Shown piece after piece: positions 18,007 through 26,343 of a stretch of DNA of 64,000 nt. The notes beneath the pieces were generated by a model, which made no database searches, was not told where the DNA came from, and saw only the letters and a program-made list of their open reading frames with translations. Source of the DNA: Mycoplasmatota bacterium (GTDB lineage: Bacteria > Bacillota_I > Bacilli_A > Haloplasmatales > Haloplasmataceae); NCBI GenBank assembly GCA_018394295.1, contig CP074573.1, positions 1,116,001-1,180,000 on the forward strand, written 5' to 3'. Numbering within the stretch: position 1 is the first letter of the stretch; every line of letters begins with the position of its first letter. A program made the position numbers and the translations under genes.

Positions 18007-18834
18007 ATGAGAAGTTTAATCATCTATGTCATTTCAGATTCTATTGGGGAAACTGGGGAGCAAGTGGCAAAGAGTGTTATTAGTCAATTTGAAATTGAAA
18101 ACTATGAAATAAGGAAATATTCCCATGTATTAGAAGAAGATTATTTAAAGGTAATTTTGGAACAAGCCACGAAAGAAAATTCAATCATTATTTATACCTT
18201 AGTAGAACAAAGACTATCACATTATGTAAATCAGCATTGTGAAGAATTACAAATACCTTATATTGATTTATTAACCCCATTATTGAATGCGATTGCTTAT
18301 AGAACCAATTTAAAACCATTAAGAGAGCCAGGAATTAATCGATTATTAGATGACAAGTATTTTAAACGTGTCGAAGCAATTGAATTTGCGGTTAAATATG
18401 ATGATGGAAAAGACCCTAGAGGGATATTAAAAGCTGATTTAGTTTTAATTGGGGTATCTCGTACATCTAAAACACCATTAAGTATGTATTTAGCGAATAA
18501 GAATTTGCTGGTAGCTAATGTTCCATTAGTTCCAGAAACACCTGTACCTAAAGAATTATTTCAAATTCCATCTAAAAAAATACTTGGTTTAACTAACTCA
18601 CCAGAAAATCTCAATATTATTAGACAAGAAAGGTTAAAAGCATTAGGTCTTTCTGGGTATGCGAGTTATGCATCTTTAGAAAGGATTTTAGAAGAAATAG
18701 AGTATAGTGAAAAAATAATGAAAAAACTTGGTTGTCCAATTATCGATATTTCATCAAAAGCAATTGAAGAAACAGCAGGTATAATTCTTAATCTATTAAA
18801 GAAAAATGGTTTTTCAATAATAAAGGATAATTAA
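18007..18834 (+). CDS. PPDK regulatory protein (kinase/pyrophosphorylase, DUF299)
   Basis: This 275-residue protein matches the bifunctional regulator of pyruvate, phosphate dikinase. It begins with the family sequence IYVISDSIGETGEQVAKSV and contains the P-loop-like GVSRTSKTPLSMYLANKN near residue 150. The enzyme phosphorylates PPDK on a threonine beside the catalytic histidine using ADP and reverses this with phosphate. Its position between ccpN and ppdK agrees with that role; the Bacillus equivalent is YqfL. The ATG follows a GGGAGGAAAAT site 11 bases after ccpN. Confidence 0.92.
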   Translation: MRSLIIYVISDSIGETGEQVAKSVISQFEIENYEIRKYSHVLEEDYLKVILEQATKENSIIIYTLVEQRLSHYVNQHCEELQIPYIDLLTPLLNAIAYRTNLKPLREPGINRLLDDKYFKRVEAIEFAVKYDDGKDPRGILKADLVLIGVSRTSKTPLSMYLANKNLLVANVPLVPETPVPKELFQIPSKKILGLTNSPENLNIIRQERLKALGLSGYASYASLERILEEIEYSEKIMKKLGCPIIDISSKAIEETAGIILNLLKKNGFSIIKDN

Positions 18835-18849
18835 TTACTGGAGGGAAAA

Positions 18850-21483
18850 ATGGGTAAGTATGTTTTTGATTTTAAAGAGGGAATTAATAAAGGGAAAGCT
18901 TTACTAGGAGGAAAAGGGGCTGCCTTAGTAGAAATGAGTCGTCTTGGGATTAATGTTCCGAGTGGTTTTACAATTATCACGAGCACTTGTAATCTTTTTT
19001 ATGAAAAAGAAGAAAAATTATGGGATGAATTAAAAGAGGAGATTATTGAGCAAGTGTTACAGTTGGAGAAAGCAACTGGTAAAAAATTTGGTGATATGGT
19101 TAATCCACTACTTGTATCAGTTCGATCTGGTGCAGCGATATCAATGCCAGGGATGATGGATACAATATTAAATTTAGGATTAAATGATCAAACCGTATTA
19201 GGATTAGCACAAAAAACCAATAATCGACGCTTCGCCTATGATAGTTACAGACGGTTTATTGAGATGTTTTCTTCTGTTGTTATGGGGATAGAAAAATATA
19301 AATTTGATCAAATTTTTGATTTTGTTAAAGAACAAAATCATTATCATCATGATATTGATTTACAAGAAGAAGACTTACAAAGAATTGTTTCAGAGTACAA
19401 AAAAATCTATCAAAAAGAGACAGGATTAGAATTTCCTAATGATACTTATGAACAATTATTTTTAGCGATTGAAGCAGTATTTAAATCATGGAATAATAAC
19501 CGAGCGATTATTTATCGGAATATCCATGAAATTCCTCATGATTTAGGAACAGCAGTAAATATCCAATCAATGGTTTTTGGAAATATGGGGAATCAAAGTG
19601 GAACTGGTGTTGCATTTACTAGAAATCCATCGACTGGGGAGAATAAATTATTTGGAGAATATTTAATTAATGCACAAGGAGAAGATGTTGTTAGTGGTGT
19701 CAGAACACCAAAAACAATACAAACATTATCAGAAGAACATCCACAAATATTTGAAGAATTGAATACAATCGCTAAACGTTTAGAGAATCATTATTTAGAT
19801 ATGCAAGATATTGAATTTACTATAGAAGAAGGTAAATTATACCTCCTTCAAACTCGAAATGGTAAAAGAACAATTCAGGCAGCCATTCGTATCGCTGTAG
19901 AATTAGTGAAAGAAAGTAAGATTACAAAAAAAGAAGCCATTTCAAGAATAAATCCAAAGCAACTTGATCAGTTACTTCATCCAAATTTTGATCAAAAAGA
20001 ATTAGAAGAAACACAAGTATTAACAAAAGGCTTACCAGCATCCCCTGGTGCTTCATCTGGTAAGGTATATTTTAACGCCCAAGATATTCTAAAAGCAAAA
20101 GAACGAGGAGAGACAGTTATTTTAGTTCGTCAAGAAACTTCACCTGAAGATATTGAGGGGATGGTAAATGCAATCGGAATAGTGACAAGTCGTGGTGGAA
20201 TGACAAGTCACGCTGCAGTTGTTGCTAGAGGAATGGGTAAGTGTTGTGTTGTTGGTTGTATGGAGATGCAAGTAAGTGAACAATTAAAGGAAATTAGAGT
20301 TGGAGAAAATATTGTTAAGGAAGGCGATTATATATCACTAGATGGTATGACAGGAAATGTCTACTTAGGTCAGTTAAAAACAGTGGATGCAAAAGCACAA
20401 GATAATTTCGCATTATTTATGGAGTGGGTAGATGAAATTAAACGATTAAAAGTTAGAGCGAATGCAGATACAACAAAAGATACGCAACTTGCATTAAACT
20501 TAGGGGCTGAAGGAATTGGCTTATGTCGAACTGAGCATATGTTTTTTGCTGAAGATAGAATCTTAGAAGTAAGAAAAATGATACTATCAAAAACTATAGA
20601 TGAAAGACAACTTGCTTTAGATAAATTATTAAAAATTCAAACAGAAGATTTTATCAATATATTAAAATTAATGGAAGGTAAACCATGTACCATAAGATTA
20701 TTAGACCCACCATTACATGAGTTTTTACCAACTAGTGATGAAGATATTAAATTATTATGTCAAGAAATGAATTTACCTATAAATGAGGTTAAAAGAAGAA
20801 TAAAAGATTTAGAAGAATTTAATCCAATGTTAGGTCACCGCGGATGTAGATTAGCGATTACCTATCCTGAGATTTATTTGATGCAGACAAGAGCGATTAT
20901 TGAAGCTACAATCACATTAGTTGAAAAACAAATGAACATTATTCCAGAAATAATGATTCCTTTAGTTGTTGATGCTAGAGAATTTCAGTCTATTAAGGCG
21001 TTATTAACGAAAGAGATAAATCAGATTTTTAAAGATAAAGACATTTCAATACCATATACATTAGGCACGATGATTGAAACACCGAGAGCTTGTTTAGTTG
21101 CAGATGAGATTGCAGAAGTTAGTCAATTCTTTAGTTTCGGTACCAACGACTTAACACAAATGACTTATGGTTTTTCAAGGGATGATAGTCATAAATATAT
21201 AAAATCCTATATAGAGAAACAGATTTTTGAAAAAGATCCATTTCAAATTCTAGACCAAAAAGGACTTGGAAAAATAATGAATTTGGCGATTGAACTTGGT
21301 AGAAGTAAAAATCCATCACTTAAATTAGGAATTTGTGGTGAACATGGTGGTGAACCAAGCACAGTTGAATTCTGTCATCATCTAGGGTTAGATTATGTCT
21401 CATGCTCACCATATCGGGTACCAATCGCTAAACTCGCTGCTGCTTTAGCAGTTATAAAAAAGGAAAAGGAGGATGTATCATGA
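18850..21483 (+). CDS. ppdK: pyruvate, phosphate dikinase
   Basis: This 877-residue protein has the normal PPDK length. Domains in order: N-terminal ATP-binding (GKALLGGKGAALVEMSRLG), the phosphohistidine domain with GGMTSHAAVVARGMGK around residue 455, where the histidine is the phosphate carrier and the adjacent threonine the regulatory site, and the C-terminal PEP/pyruvate barrel ending with LGICGEHGGEPSTVEF, which holds the catalytic cysteine. It interconverts pyruvate, ATP and phosphate with PEP, AMP and pyrophosphate. In an amino acid fermenter it would make PEP for gluconeogenesis or an ATP-equivalent in glycolysis. Confidence 0.96.
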   Translation: MGKYVFDFKEGINKGKALLGGKGAALVEMSRLGINVPSGFTIITSTCNLFYEKEEKLWDELKEEIIEQVLQLEKATGKKFGDMVNPLLVSVRSGAAISMPGMMDTILNLGLNDQTVLGLAQKTNNRRFAYDSYRRFIEMFSSVVMGIEKYKFDQIFDFVKEQNHYHHDIDLQEEDLQRIVSEYKKIYQKETGLEFPNDTYEQLFLAIEAVFKSWNNNRAIIYRNIHEIPHDLGTAVNIQSMVFGNMGNQSGTGVAFTRNPSTGENKLFGEYLINAQGEDVVSGVRTPKTIQTLSEEHPQIFEELNTIAKRLENHYLDMQDIEFTIEEGKLYLLQTRNGKRTIQAAIRIAVELVKESKITKKEAISRINPKQLDQLLHPNFDQKELEETQVLTKGLPASPGASSGKVYFNAQDILKAKERGETVILVRQETSPEDIEGMVNAIGIVTSRGGMTSHAAVVARGMGKCCVVGCMEMQVSEQLKEIRVGENIVKEGDYISLDGMTGNVYLGQLKTVDAKAQDNFALFMEWVDEIKRLKVRANADTTKDTQLALNLGAEGIGLCRTEHMFFAEDRILEVRKMILSKTIDERQLALDKLLKIQTEDFINILKLMEGKPCTIRLLDPPLHEFLPTSDEDIKLLCQEMNLPINEVKRRIKDLEEFNPMLGHRGCRLAITYPEIYLMQTRAIIEATITLVEKQMNIIPEIMIPLVVDAREFQSIKALLTKEINQIFKDKDISIPYTLGTMIETPRACLVADEIAEVSQFFSFGTNDLTQMTYGFSRDDSHKYIKSYIEKQIFEKDPFQILDQKGLGKIMNLAIELGRSKNPSLKLGICGEHGGEPSTVEFCHHLGLDYVSCSPYRVPIAKLAAALAVIKKEKEDVS

Positions 21484-22001
21484 TTGACAATAATATGACG
21501 ATGAATCATATGAGAATGAAATCAGGATTTATTTTCTCTTACCCAAGTCCTATTCTAAATAAAGGTTGTTTTCCTATTGATCGTAAAACTGAAACTCAGC
21601 TTAATAAACTACTAGCAAGGTTAAATAGAAAATATCCAACATTATTTCCTTCTTGTCAGGCTTCGTATTATACAATTGTTTCTTCTTATACAAAAGAAAA
21701 TATACATCCGAAATTTATTGATATAACGACTATTAGTGATTATGATAATCTCAGTCGAATTAAAGATGAAATTAAAGATTTATCGATCGTGATTTGTTTT
21801 GGGGAGAAAGCATATTATGCCGCAAAGAAAGTTGAACAGACATTTAATATCCAATTTATAATAATAAAAACAAAAGAAATAAGTTATTCTTTGAATCGTC
21901 ACATAAATTCATTTAATCAAACGAGTCCTAAACGAGTAAGAACAAATTATAATGTCTTAACACAGTTTAACGATATTGATAAACAGTTAATAAACATCTG
22001 A
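21480..22001 (+). CDS. uracil-DNA-glycosylase-like protein, divergent
   Basis: This 173-residue protein starts within the ppdK stop region (four-base overlap). The layout recalls a small uracil-DNA-glycosylase-type family: an N-terminal FIFSYPSP strand (usually FSCPG), TETQLNKLLARLNRKYPTLF, a central hydrophobic LSIVICFGEKAYYAAKKV, and a final SYSLNRHINS. The typical catalytic loop is altered (SYPSP) and the expected HLS-like motif reads KTKEISYSLNRH. The relationship is from memory of family patterns and needs a profile search. Nothing suggests a PPDK-linked function. Confidence 0.45.
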   Translation: MIDNNMTMNHMRMKSGFIFSYPSPILNKGCFPIDRKTETQLNKLLARLNRKYPTLFPSCQASYYTIVSSYTKENIHPKFIDITTISDYDNLSRIKDEIKDLSIVICFGEKAYYAAKKVEQTFNIQFIIIKTKEISYSLNRHINSFNQTSPKRVRTNYNVLTQFNDIDKQLINI

Positions 22002-22006
22002 TTTAT

Positions 22007-22044
22007 AAAGACAACGAGTGCATTTTTCACTTGTTGTCTTTATA
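22007..22044 (+). terminator. intrinsic terminator after the ccpN-ppdK operon
   Basis: AAAGACAACGAGTG pairs with CACTTGTTGTCTTT, a 14-bp stem with one G-T pair and a short loop, followed by T-rich sequence. Confidence 0.9.
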
Positions 22045-22082
22045 TATTATATTGAAATAACAGTTTTAAGTAATTTTTGATA

Positions 22083-22130
22083 TTGTACTAGTTAGGTTAG
22101 TTTGTTATAATAGGAATGAAAGCGTTTTTA
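22083..22130 (+). promoter_or_regulatory. tnaA promoter with cre-like operator
   Basis: TTGTAC (22083-22088), a 17-base spacer and TATAAT (22106-22111) form the promoter. ATGAAAGCGTTTTTA (22116-22130) matches the CcpA cre consensus WTGNAARCGNWWWCA at all but one position and covers the predicted transcription start, which would give glucose repression. The leader to the tnaA ATG is only about 30 bases, so no TnaC-like leader peptide fits. Confidence 0.75.
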
Positions 22131-22147
22131 ATAGAAAGGGTGAAGAT

Positions 22148-23536
22148 ATGAAAACAAAATATGTAGCGCCACCATATCGTATAAAGATGGTAGAGCCAAT
22201 TAAAATGACGACAAAAGAAGAGAGAATTGAGTATTTAAGAGAAGCAGGATATAATCCATTTGCCTTGAATAGTGAAGATGTTTATGTTGATTTATTAACA
22301 GATAGCGGAACTGGAGCGATGAGTCACTATCAATGGGGTGCTTTAATGCAAGGTGATGAGGCTTATGCAGGAAGTCGTAGTTATTTCCATTTAGAAAAGG
22401 TCGTAAAGGAAATAACAAATTATCAATATGTGATTCCAGCGCATCAAGGACGGGGAGCAGAACAAGTAGTATTACCGCAATTAGTAAACCATGAAGGAAT
22501 GTATTTTATTAGTAATATGCATTTTGATACCACACGAGCACATGTTGAGATAGCAGGTGCTAGAGCGATTGATGTTGTCATAAGTGAATGCTTTGATACA
22601 GAAACTTATCATCCGTTTAAAGGGAATTTTGATTTAGAAAAACTTGAAAAAGAAATACTTAATAAAGGACCAGAAAATATTGCTGGTATAATTATTACCG
22701 TGACAAATAACTCAGCCGGTGGACAACCTGTTAGTATGGAAAATATTCGTTTGACCAAAGAAATTGCGAATAAATATCATATTAAAACAATCATAGATGG
22801 TGCTCGTTACGCTGAAAATTCATTTTTCATAAAACAAAGAGAAAAAGGATATGAAAATAAGTCAATTAAAGAAATTGCCCAAGAAATATTTAGCTATGGC
22901 GACATTTTCTTGATGAGCGCTAAAAAAGATGGGTTAGTTAATATCGGAGGAATTATTGCGATTAAAGAAGATACTGAACTTTATCAAAAATGTCGTACTT
23001 ATATTGTTCCGATGGAAGGATTCCCAACTTATGGTGGTTTAGCAGGACGTGATATGGAAGCATTAGCCGTTGGTTTACAAGAAGCATTAGATGAAGAATT
23101 TTTGCGTCATCGGATTGATCAAGTTCGCTATCTAGGTGACCGATTAAGGGAAGCTGGTATTCCTATTCAATACCCAGCAGGAGGACATGCTGTTTTTGTT
23201 GATTGCAAAAAAATATGTCCACATATCCCATATTATCAATTTCCTGCGCAAGCTGTTTGCAACGAAGTGTATATAGAATCTGGTGTTAGAGCGGTTGAAA
23301 TCGGATCATTCTTATTAGGACGTAACCCAGATACAAAAGAAAATTTACAAAGTCCATTAGAATTCATGAGACTTACAATTCCTAAAAGAACGTATACTTA
23401 TGCTCATTTAGATGTTGTTGCTAATGCTGTGATTGAAGTTTATAAACGTCGTGATACCTTAGTAGGTTTTGATTTTGAATATGAACCTCCTGTACTTCGT
23501 CATTTTACCGCGAGATTAAAACCAGTTAGTAAATAA
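22148..23536 (+). CDS. tnaA: tryptophanase
   Basis: This 462-residue PLP enzyme belongs to the tryptophanase/tyrosine phenol-lyase family: [41 protein letters not shown], the PLP-lysine in [14 protein letters not shown], and [12 protein letters not shown]. Residues that separate the two activities favour tryptophanase: [22 protein letters not shown] and VLRHFTARL agree with E. coli TnaA, where tyrosine phenol-lyase has a Thr and MERG-type residues. It cleaves tryptophan to indole, pyruvate and ammonia. It stands alone, with its own promoter, cre-like site and terminator. Confidence 0.93.
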   Translation: MKTKYVAPPYRIKMVEPIKMTTKEERIEYLREAGYNPFALNSEDVYVDLLTDSGTGAMSHYQWGALMQGDEAYAGSRSYFHLEKVVKEITNYQYVIPAHQGRGAEQVVLPQLVNHEGMYFISNMHFDTTRAHVEIAGARAIDVVISECFDTETYHPFKGNFDLEKLEKEILNKGPENIAGIIITVTNNSAGGQPVSMENIRLTKEIANKYHIKTIIDGARYAENSFFIKQREKGYENKSIKEIAQEIFSYGDIFLMSAKKDGLVNIGGIIAIKEDTELYQKCRTYIVPMEGFPTYGGLAGRDMEALAVGLQEALDEEFLRHRIDQVRYLGDRLREAGIPIQYPAGGHAVFVDCKKICPHIPYYQFPAQAVCNEVYIESGVRAVEIGSFLLGRNPDTKENLQSPLEFMRLTIPKRTYTYAHLDVVANAVIEVYKRRDTLVGFDFEYEPPVLRHFTARLKPVSK

Positions 23537-23551
23537 AATGATTATTATATT

Positions 23552-23590
23552 TTGAACCTATAAGATTATTTTTCTTATAGGTTCATTTTT
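23552..23590 (+). terminator. intrinsic terminator after tnaA
   Basis: TGAACCTATAAG pairs perfectly with CTTATAGGTTCA across a short loop, followed by six T residues. Confidence 0.9.
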
Positions 23591-23807
23591 TACTGTAATT
23601 CACATTTAAGAAAATATTAAGAGTTATAAAATGCATCAATCACTTATAATAGCCAATGTAATAATTCAAATCAAAAAAATTATCATTAAATTAATTCAAT
23701 ATTTTTGGTCAAATTTTGTATTGCTTATAACCTTTTAATTAATGAGTAAACTGATTCAATTAAATAAATTTGTGTATATCATTTAGATATATGAAATTAT
23801 AAAAAAT

Positions 23808-23851
23808 ACTTAAAATTTTAATTTGAATTTTAAGTAAAATTAGCATATAAT
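23808..23851 (+). promoter_or_regulatory. toxin-antitoxin promoter and palindromic operator
   Basis: TTGAAT (23823-23828), a 17-base spacer and TATAAT (23846-23851) precede the antitoxin gene. A perfect 10-bp inverted repeat, ACTTAAAATT...AATTTTAAGT (23808-23817 and 23826-23835), spans the -35 box. That is where a Phd/YefM-type antitoxin would bind to repress its own operon. The 217 bases between the tnaA terminator and this site show nothing recognisable. Confidence 0.65.
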
Positions 23852-23876
23852 AATATTGAAGAAAGGAGTTGATATT

Positions 23877-24125
23877 ATGCCAAATATTAAACCTGTCTCA
23901 GATTTGAGAAATTATAATGAAGTATTAAAAGATATTACCATTGGTGCACCTGTATTTTTGACAAAAAATGGACGAGGAAGATACGCTATTGTTGATATTG
24001 AAGAATATGAAAAAAATCAAGCTACAATTAAGTTGATGTCTAAATTACTGGAAGCTGAACAAGCTGTTAAAAATGGTAATGAATGGTTAACTGAAGACCA
24101 AGTAAAGAAGGATTTGGGAGTGTAA
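23877..24125 (+). CDS. Phd/YefM-family antitoxin
   Basis: This 82-residue protein has the Phd/YefM DNA-binding N-terminus: IKPVSDLRNYNEVLKDI, then GAPVFLTKNGRGRYAIVDIEEYE. The C-terminal part is charged and probably wraps the toxin. The ATG at 23877 with AAAGGAG eight bases upstream is preferred over an in-frame TTG seven codons earlier. The toxin gene begins four bases after its stop. It should neutralise the toxin and repress the operon. Confidence 0.9.
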   Translation: MPNIKPVSDLRNYNEVLKDITIGAPVFLTKNGRGRYAIVDIEEYEKNQATIKLMSKLLEAEQAVKNGNEWLTEDQVKKDLGV

Positions 24126-24129
24126 TACA

Positions 24130-24444
24130 ATGCATAAACTAAGATTAAACCCTCTTGCTAAACAAGACTTAATAGATATAAAAGAGTATATCTTAACAGA
24201 GTTTGATAATCCTTCCGCAGCAGCTAATGTAATAAAAAGTATTATTAAGAGTTATGAAAAGTTAAAAGAATTTCCAATGTTTGGTGCCCTTTTATCATCA
24301 AAAATTGATATTAAATCTGATTATAAATATTTGATTTCAGGAGAATATATAATTTTTTATAAGGTTGAAAATCCTTATGTCTCAATTTATAGAATCTTAT
24401 CTTATAGAAGGGATTATATTAAAATTTTATTTAAAGAAGTGTAA
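24130..24444 (+). CDS. RelE/ParE-family toxin
   Basis: This 104-residue basic protein has the RelE/ParE pattern: KLRLNPLAKQDLIDIKEYI at the start, LKEFPMFGALL in the middle, and the C-terminal YKYLISGEYIIFYKVE...IYRILSYRRDY strand-rich core. Whether it cuts ribosome-bound mRNA (RelE) or inhibits gyrase (ParE) cannot be told by eye; the RILSYRRDY ending resembles ParE-like members. It is paired with the antitoxin four bases upstream and is followed by a terminator. Confidence 0.88.
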   Translation: MHKLRLNPLAKQDLIDIKEYILTEFDNPSAAANVIKSIIKSYEKLKEFPMFGALLSSKIDIKSDYKYLISGEYIIFYKVENPYVSIYRILSYRRDYIKILFKEV

Positions 24445-24469
24445 GTGATTAATAAAAAATATAAGGTTA

Positions 24470-24497
24470 GACACTCAATAGTGGGTGTCTTTTTTAT
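24470..24497 (+). terminator. intrinsic terminator after toxin gene
   Basis: GACACTC pairs with GGGTGTC (one T-G pair) and is followed by a run of six T residues. Confidence 0.75.
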
Positions 24498-24834
24498 TTT
24501 TAACAGGGAAGAGGAGGAACATGGCAAATAATTTTATATAAAAGGTGCTGAGTGTGTAAGGAACTCCTTACTACATGCTAATCAAAGTTTTAAAGTCATT
24601 GGTTCAGAACTTAATCTTGTTAGGAAGATTTTCCTGAATAGCAGTAGAGTCATTCGATATAATAATTACTATACCTACTAAAAGGCTCATAATTAATAGG
24701 GTATTAGCAACAATAGTGAGGTGTGTTAAAAATAAACAAATGTTTTCTTACTAAATAAGTTAATTGAGTAATGAAGTGAAATTCAAAAAAATATTTCTAT
24801 TTTTGTTTGATAGAAAAATCATGATAAAAAATAA
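24498..24834 (+). pseudogene. gene-free stretch with a possible frameshifted small gene
   Basis: A very strong GAGGAGGAAC site precedes ATG 24521, yet that frame stops after six codons (TAA 24539-24541). A second frame opens at once (24541-24681) and encodes 46 further residues including HANQSFKVIGSELNLVRKI. One base change in length would join them into a protein of about 53 residues. It resembles no family I recognise. The rest, to the lysine promoter, shows no feature. Confidence 0.3.
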
Positions 24835-24883
24835 TTGACATATAATGTAATAAATGATAAAATATCAGTAGAAAACGCTTACA
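24835..24883 (+). promoter_or_regulatory. lysine operon promoter with cre-like operator
   Basis: TTGACA (24835-24840), a 17-base spacer and TAAAAT (24858-24863) form a near-consensus promoter. TAGAAAACGCTTACA (24869-24883) matches the cre consensus at 14 of 15 positions and covers the expected start of transcription. The riboswitch begins within the next 10 bases, so this promoter drives the leader and the lysine fermentation genes. Confidence 0.8.
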
Positions 24884-24891
24884 TATATTAA

Positions 24892-25047
24892 AGGTAGAGG
24901 CGCATTATTAATGAATACATGGTCAGAGGGTTGGCACCGTAGAAGATTATGGAAGATTAATAGTGCCGAAATGAATAATTAGGCCAACTATTATTCATTG
25001 GAATTACTTTACAATTCTGTCATTGTTTTTGACAATGGAGCGCTACC
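24892..25047 (+). ncRNA. lysine riboswitch (L box)
   Basis: The conserved core is present: AAGGTAGAGGCGC at the 5' end, GTGCCGAAATGAATAAT in the middle and ACAATGGAGCGCTACC at the 3' end. P1 is GGTAG/CTACC (3' strand 25043-25047). Visible helices include P2 (GGCGC and ATTAAT pairing with ATTAATAGTGCC), P4 (TGAATAAT/ATTATTCA) and P5 (CATTGT/ACAATG). Lysine riboswitches normally shut off lysine biosynthesis; here the downstream genes degrade lysine, which predicts the opposite, activating response. Confidence 0.93.
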
Positions 25048-25087
25048 GGTTAAACATACAATCTTTTTTATGTTTAACCGGTTTTTT
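25045..25087 (+). terminator. riboswitch-controlled terminator
   Basis: ACCGGTTAAACATA pairs perfectly with TATGTTTAACCGGT (14 bp) and is followed by six T residues. The first three bases of the stem (25045-25047) are also the last three of riboswitch helix P1, so P1 and the full terminator exclude each other. No separate antiterminator is visible. This arrangement favours read-through when lysine is bound. Confidence 0.85.
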
Positions 25088-25117
25088 GATTTTATTTTAT
25101 AGAAAAGGAGAAAAAGA

Positions 25118-25498
25118 ATGGAAGAAGTGATGATTAGACTTCGAATGAGTGCACATGATGCTCATTATGGTGGTGGATTAGTTGATGGAGCAAGGATGTT
25201 AGCATTATTTGGAGATGTAGCGACTGAGTTATTAATTCGTCTTGATGGTGATGAGGGATTATTTAGAGCGTATGAAAGTGTTGAATTTTTAGCACCAGTT
25301 TATGCTGGAGATTATATTGAAGCAGTGGGGCGAATTATTAAAAAGGGAAATACCTCAAGAAAAATGGAGTTTGAAGCGAGAAAAGTAATCCATCCTCGTA
25401 GTGATATCAATGATTCAGCGTGTGATGTATTAGAGGAACCTATTATAGTTTGTAAAGCAGTCGGTACATGTGTTGTACCTAAAGAAAAACAACGTTAG
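25118..25498 (+). CDS. kal: 3-aminobutyryl-CoA ammonia-lyase
   Basis: This 126-residue hotdog-fold protein begins [26 protein letters not shown] and has [18 protein letters not shown], matching Kal of lysine-fermenting bacteria. It removes ammonia from 3-aminobutyryl-CoA to give crotonyl-CoA, the last step specific to the lysine pathway. It is the first gene after the lysine riboswitch, with an AAAGGAG site, and is followed by kce. Confidence 0.92.
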   Translation: MEEVMIRLRMSAHDAHYGGGLVDGARMLALFGDVATELLIRLDGDEGLFRAYESVEFLAPVYAGDYIEAVGRIIKKGNTSRKMEFEARKVIHPRSDINDSACDVLEEPIIVCKAVGTCVVPKEKQR

Positions 25499-25509
25499 GA
25501 GGTGTAAAT

Positions 25510-26331
25510 ATGGAAAAACTAATAATTACTGCAGCGATATGTGGCGCAGAAGTAACCAAAGAACATACTAATGCAATTCCTTATACAATTGATGAAATTG
25601 TACGTGAAGCATATGGTGCTTACAAAGCAGGTGCTAGCATTATCCATTTACATGTAAGAGAGGATGATGGAACACCAACACAAAGCAAAGATCGTTTTAA
25701 AGAAGCGATAGATGCGATTAAGGCACATTGCCCAGATGTTATTATACAACCATCAACTGGTGGGGCAGTTGGTATGAGTTGTGATGAGAGATTACAACCA
25801 ATTGAACTTAATCCTGAAATGGCAACCCTTGATTGTGGAACACTTAATTTTGGTGGAGATGATATCTTTGTTAATACAGAAAATGATATTAAAGAGTTTG
25901 CTCGTCGCATTCAAGAAAAAAATATTAAACCAGAATTAGAGTGCTTTGAAAAAGGGCATATCGATATGGTATTAAGACTTCATAAAAAAGGGTTTATTAA
26001 GGGACCACTTCACTTTAGTTTTGTTTTAGGTGTTAATGGGGGGATGAGCGGAGAATTAAGAGATTTCTTATATATGAAAGAATCATTGCCACAGGATACT
26101 ACTTATTCAGTAGCTGGAATTGGTCGTTATGAATTTCCACTAGCTACAGTATCTATTTTAAGTGGAGGTCATGTAAGAGTTGGTTTTGAGGATAATATCT
26201 ATCTTAAAAAAGGTCAATTAGCGCAATCAAATGGTGAATTAGTCGAGAAAGTTGTACGACTAGCCAAAGAATTAGGGAGAGAAATTGCAACACCAGATGA
26301 AGCGCGTAAAATATTAGGAATAAATAAATAG
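25510..26331 (+). CDS. kce: 3-keto-5-aminohexanoate cleavage enzyme
   Basis: This 273-residue protein belongs to the BKACE (DUF849) family: IITAAICGAEVTKEHTNAIP, the metal-binding SIIHLHVREDDG (HxH), IIQPSTGGAVGM, GTLNFGGDDIF and the late GGHVRVGFEDNIYL. It joins acetyl-CoA with 3-keto-5-aminohexanoate to give acetoacetate and 3-aminobutyryl-CoA using Zn. It has an AGGAGG site and lies between kal and kdd, as expected for this pathway. Confidence 0.94.
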   Translation: MEKLIITAAICGAEVTKEHTNAIPYTIDEIVREAYGAYKAGASIIHLHVREDDGTPTQSKDRFKEAIDAIKAHCPDVIIQPSTGGAVGMSCDERLQPIELNPEMATLDCGTLNFGGDDIFVNTENDIKEFARRIQEKNIKPELECFEKGHIDMVLRLHKKGFIKGPLHFSFVLGVNGGMSGELRDFLYMKESLPQDTTYSVAGIGRYEFPLATVSILSGGHVRVGFEDNIYLKKGQLAQSNGELVEKVVRLAKELGREIATPDEARKILGINK

Positions 26332-26343
26332 GAGGATTTAAAA

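Noticed and set aside
22148-23536. Tyrosine phenol-lyase instead of tryptophanase
   Set aside because: Discriminating segments [17 protein letters not shown] and LRHFTARL agree with tryptophanase.
24892-25087. T-box leader
   Set aside because: The T-box GGTGGNACC pattern is absent, whereas the lysine aptamer core (AGAGGCGC, GCCGAA, GGAGCGCTACC) is present.
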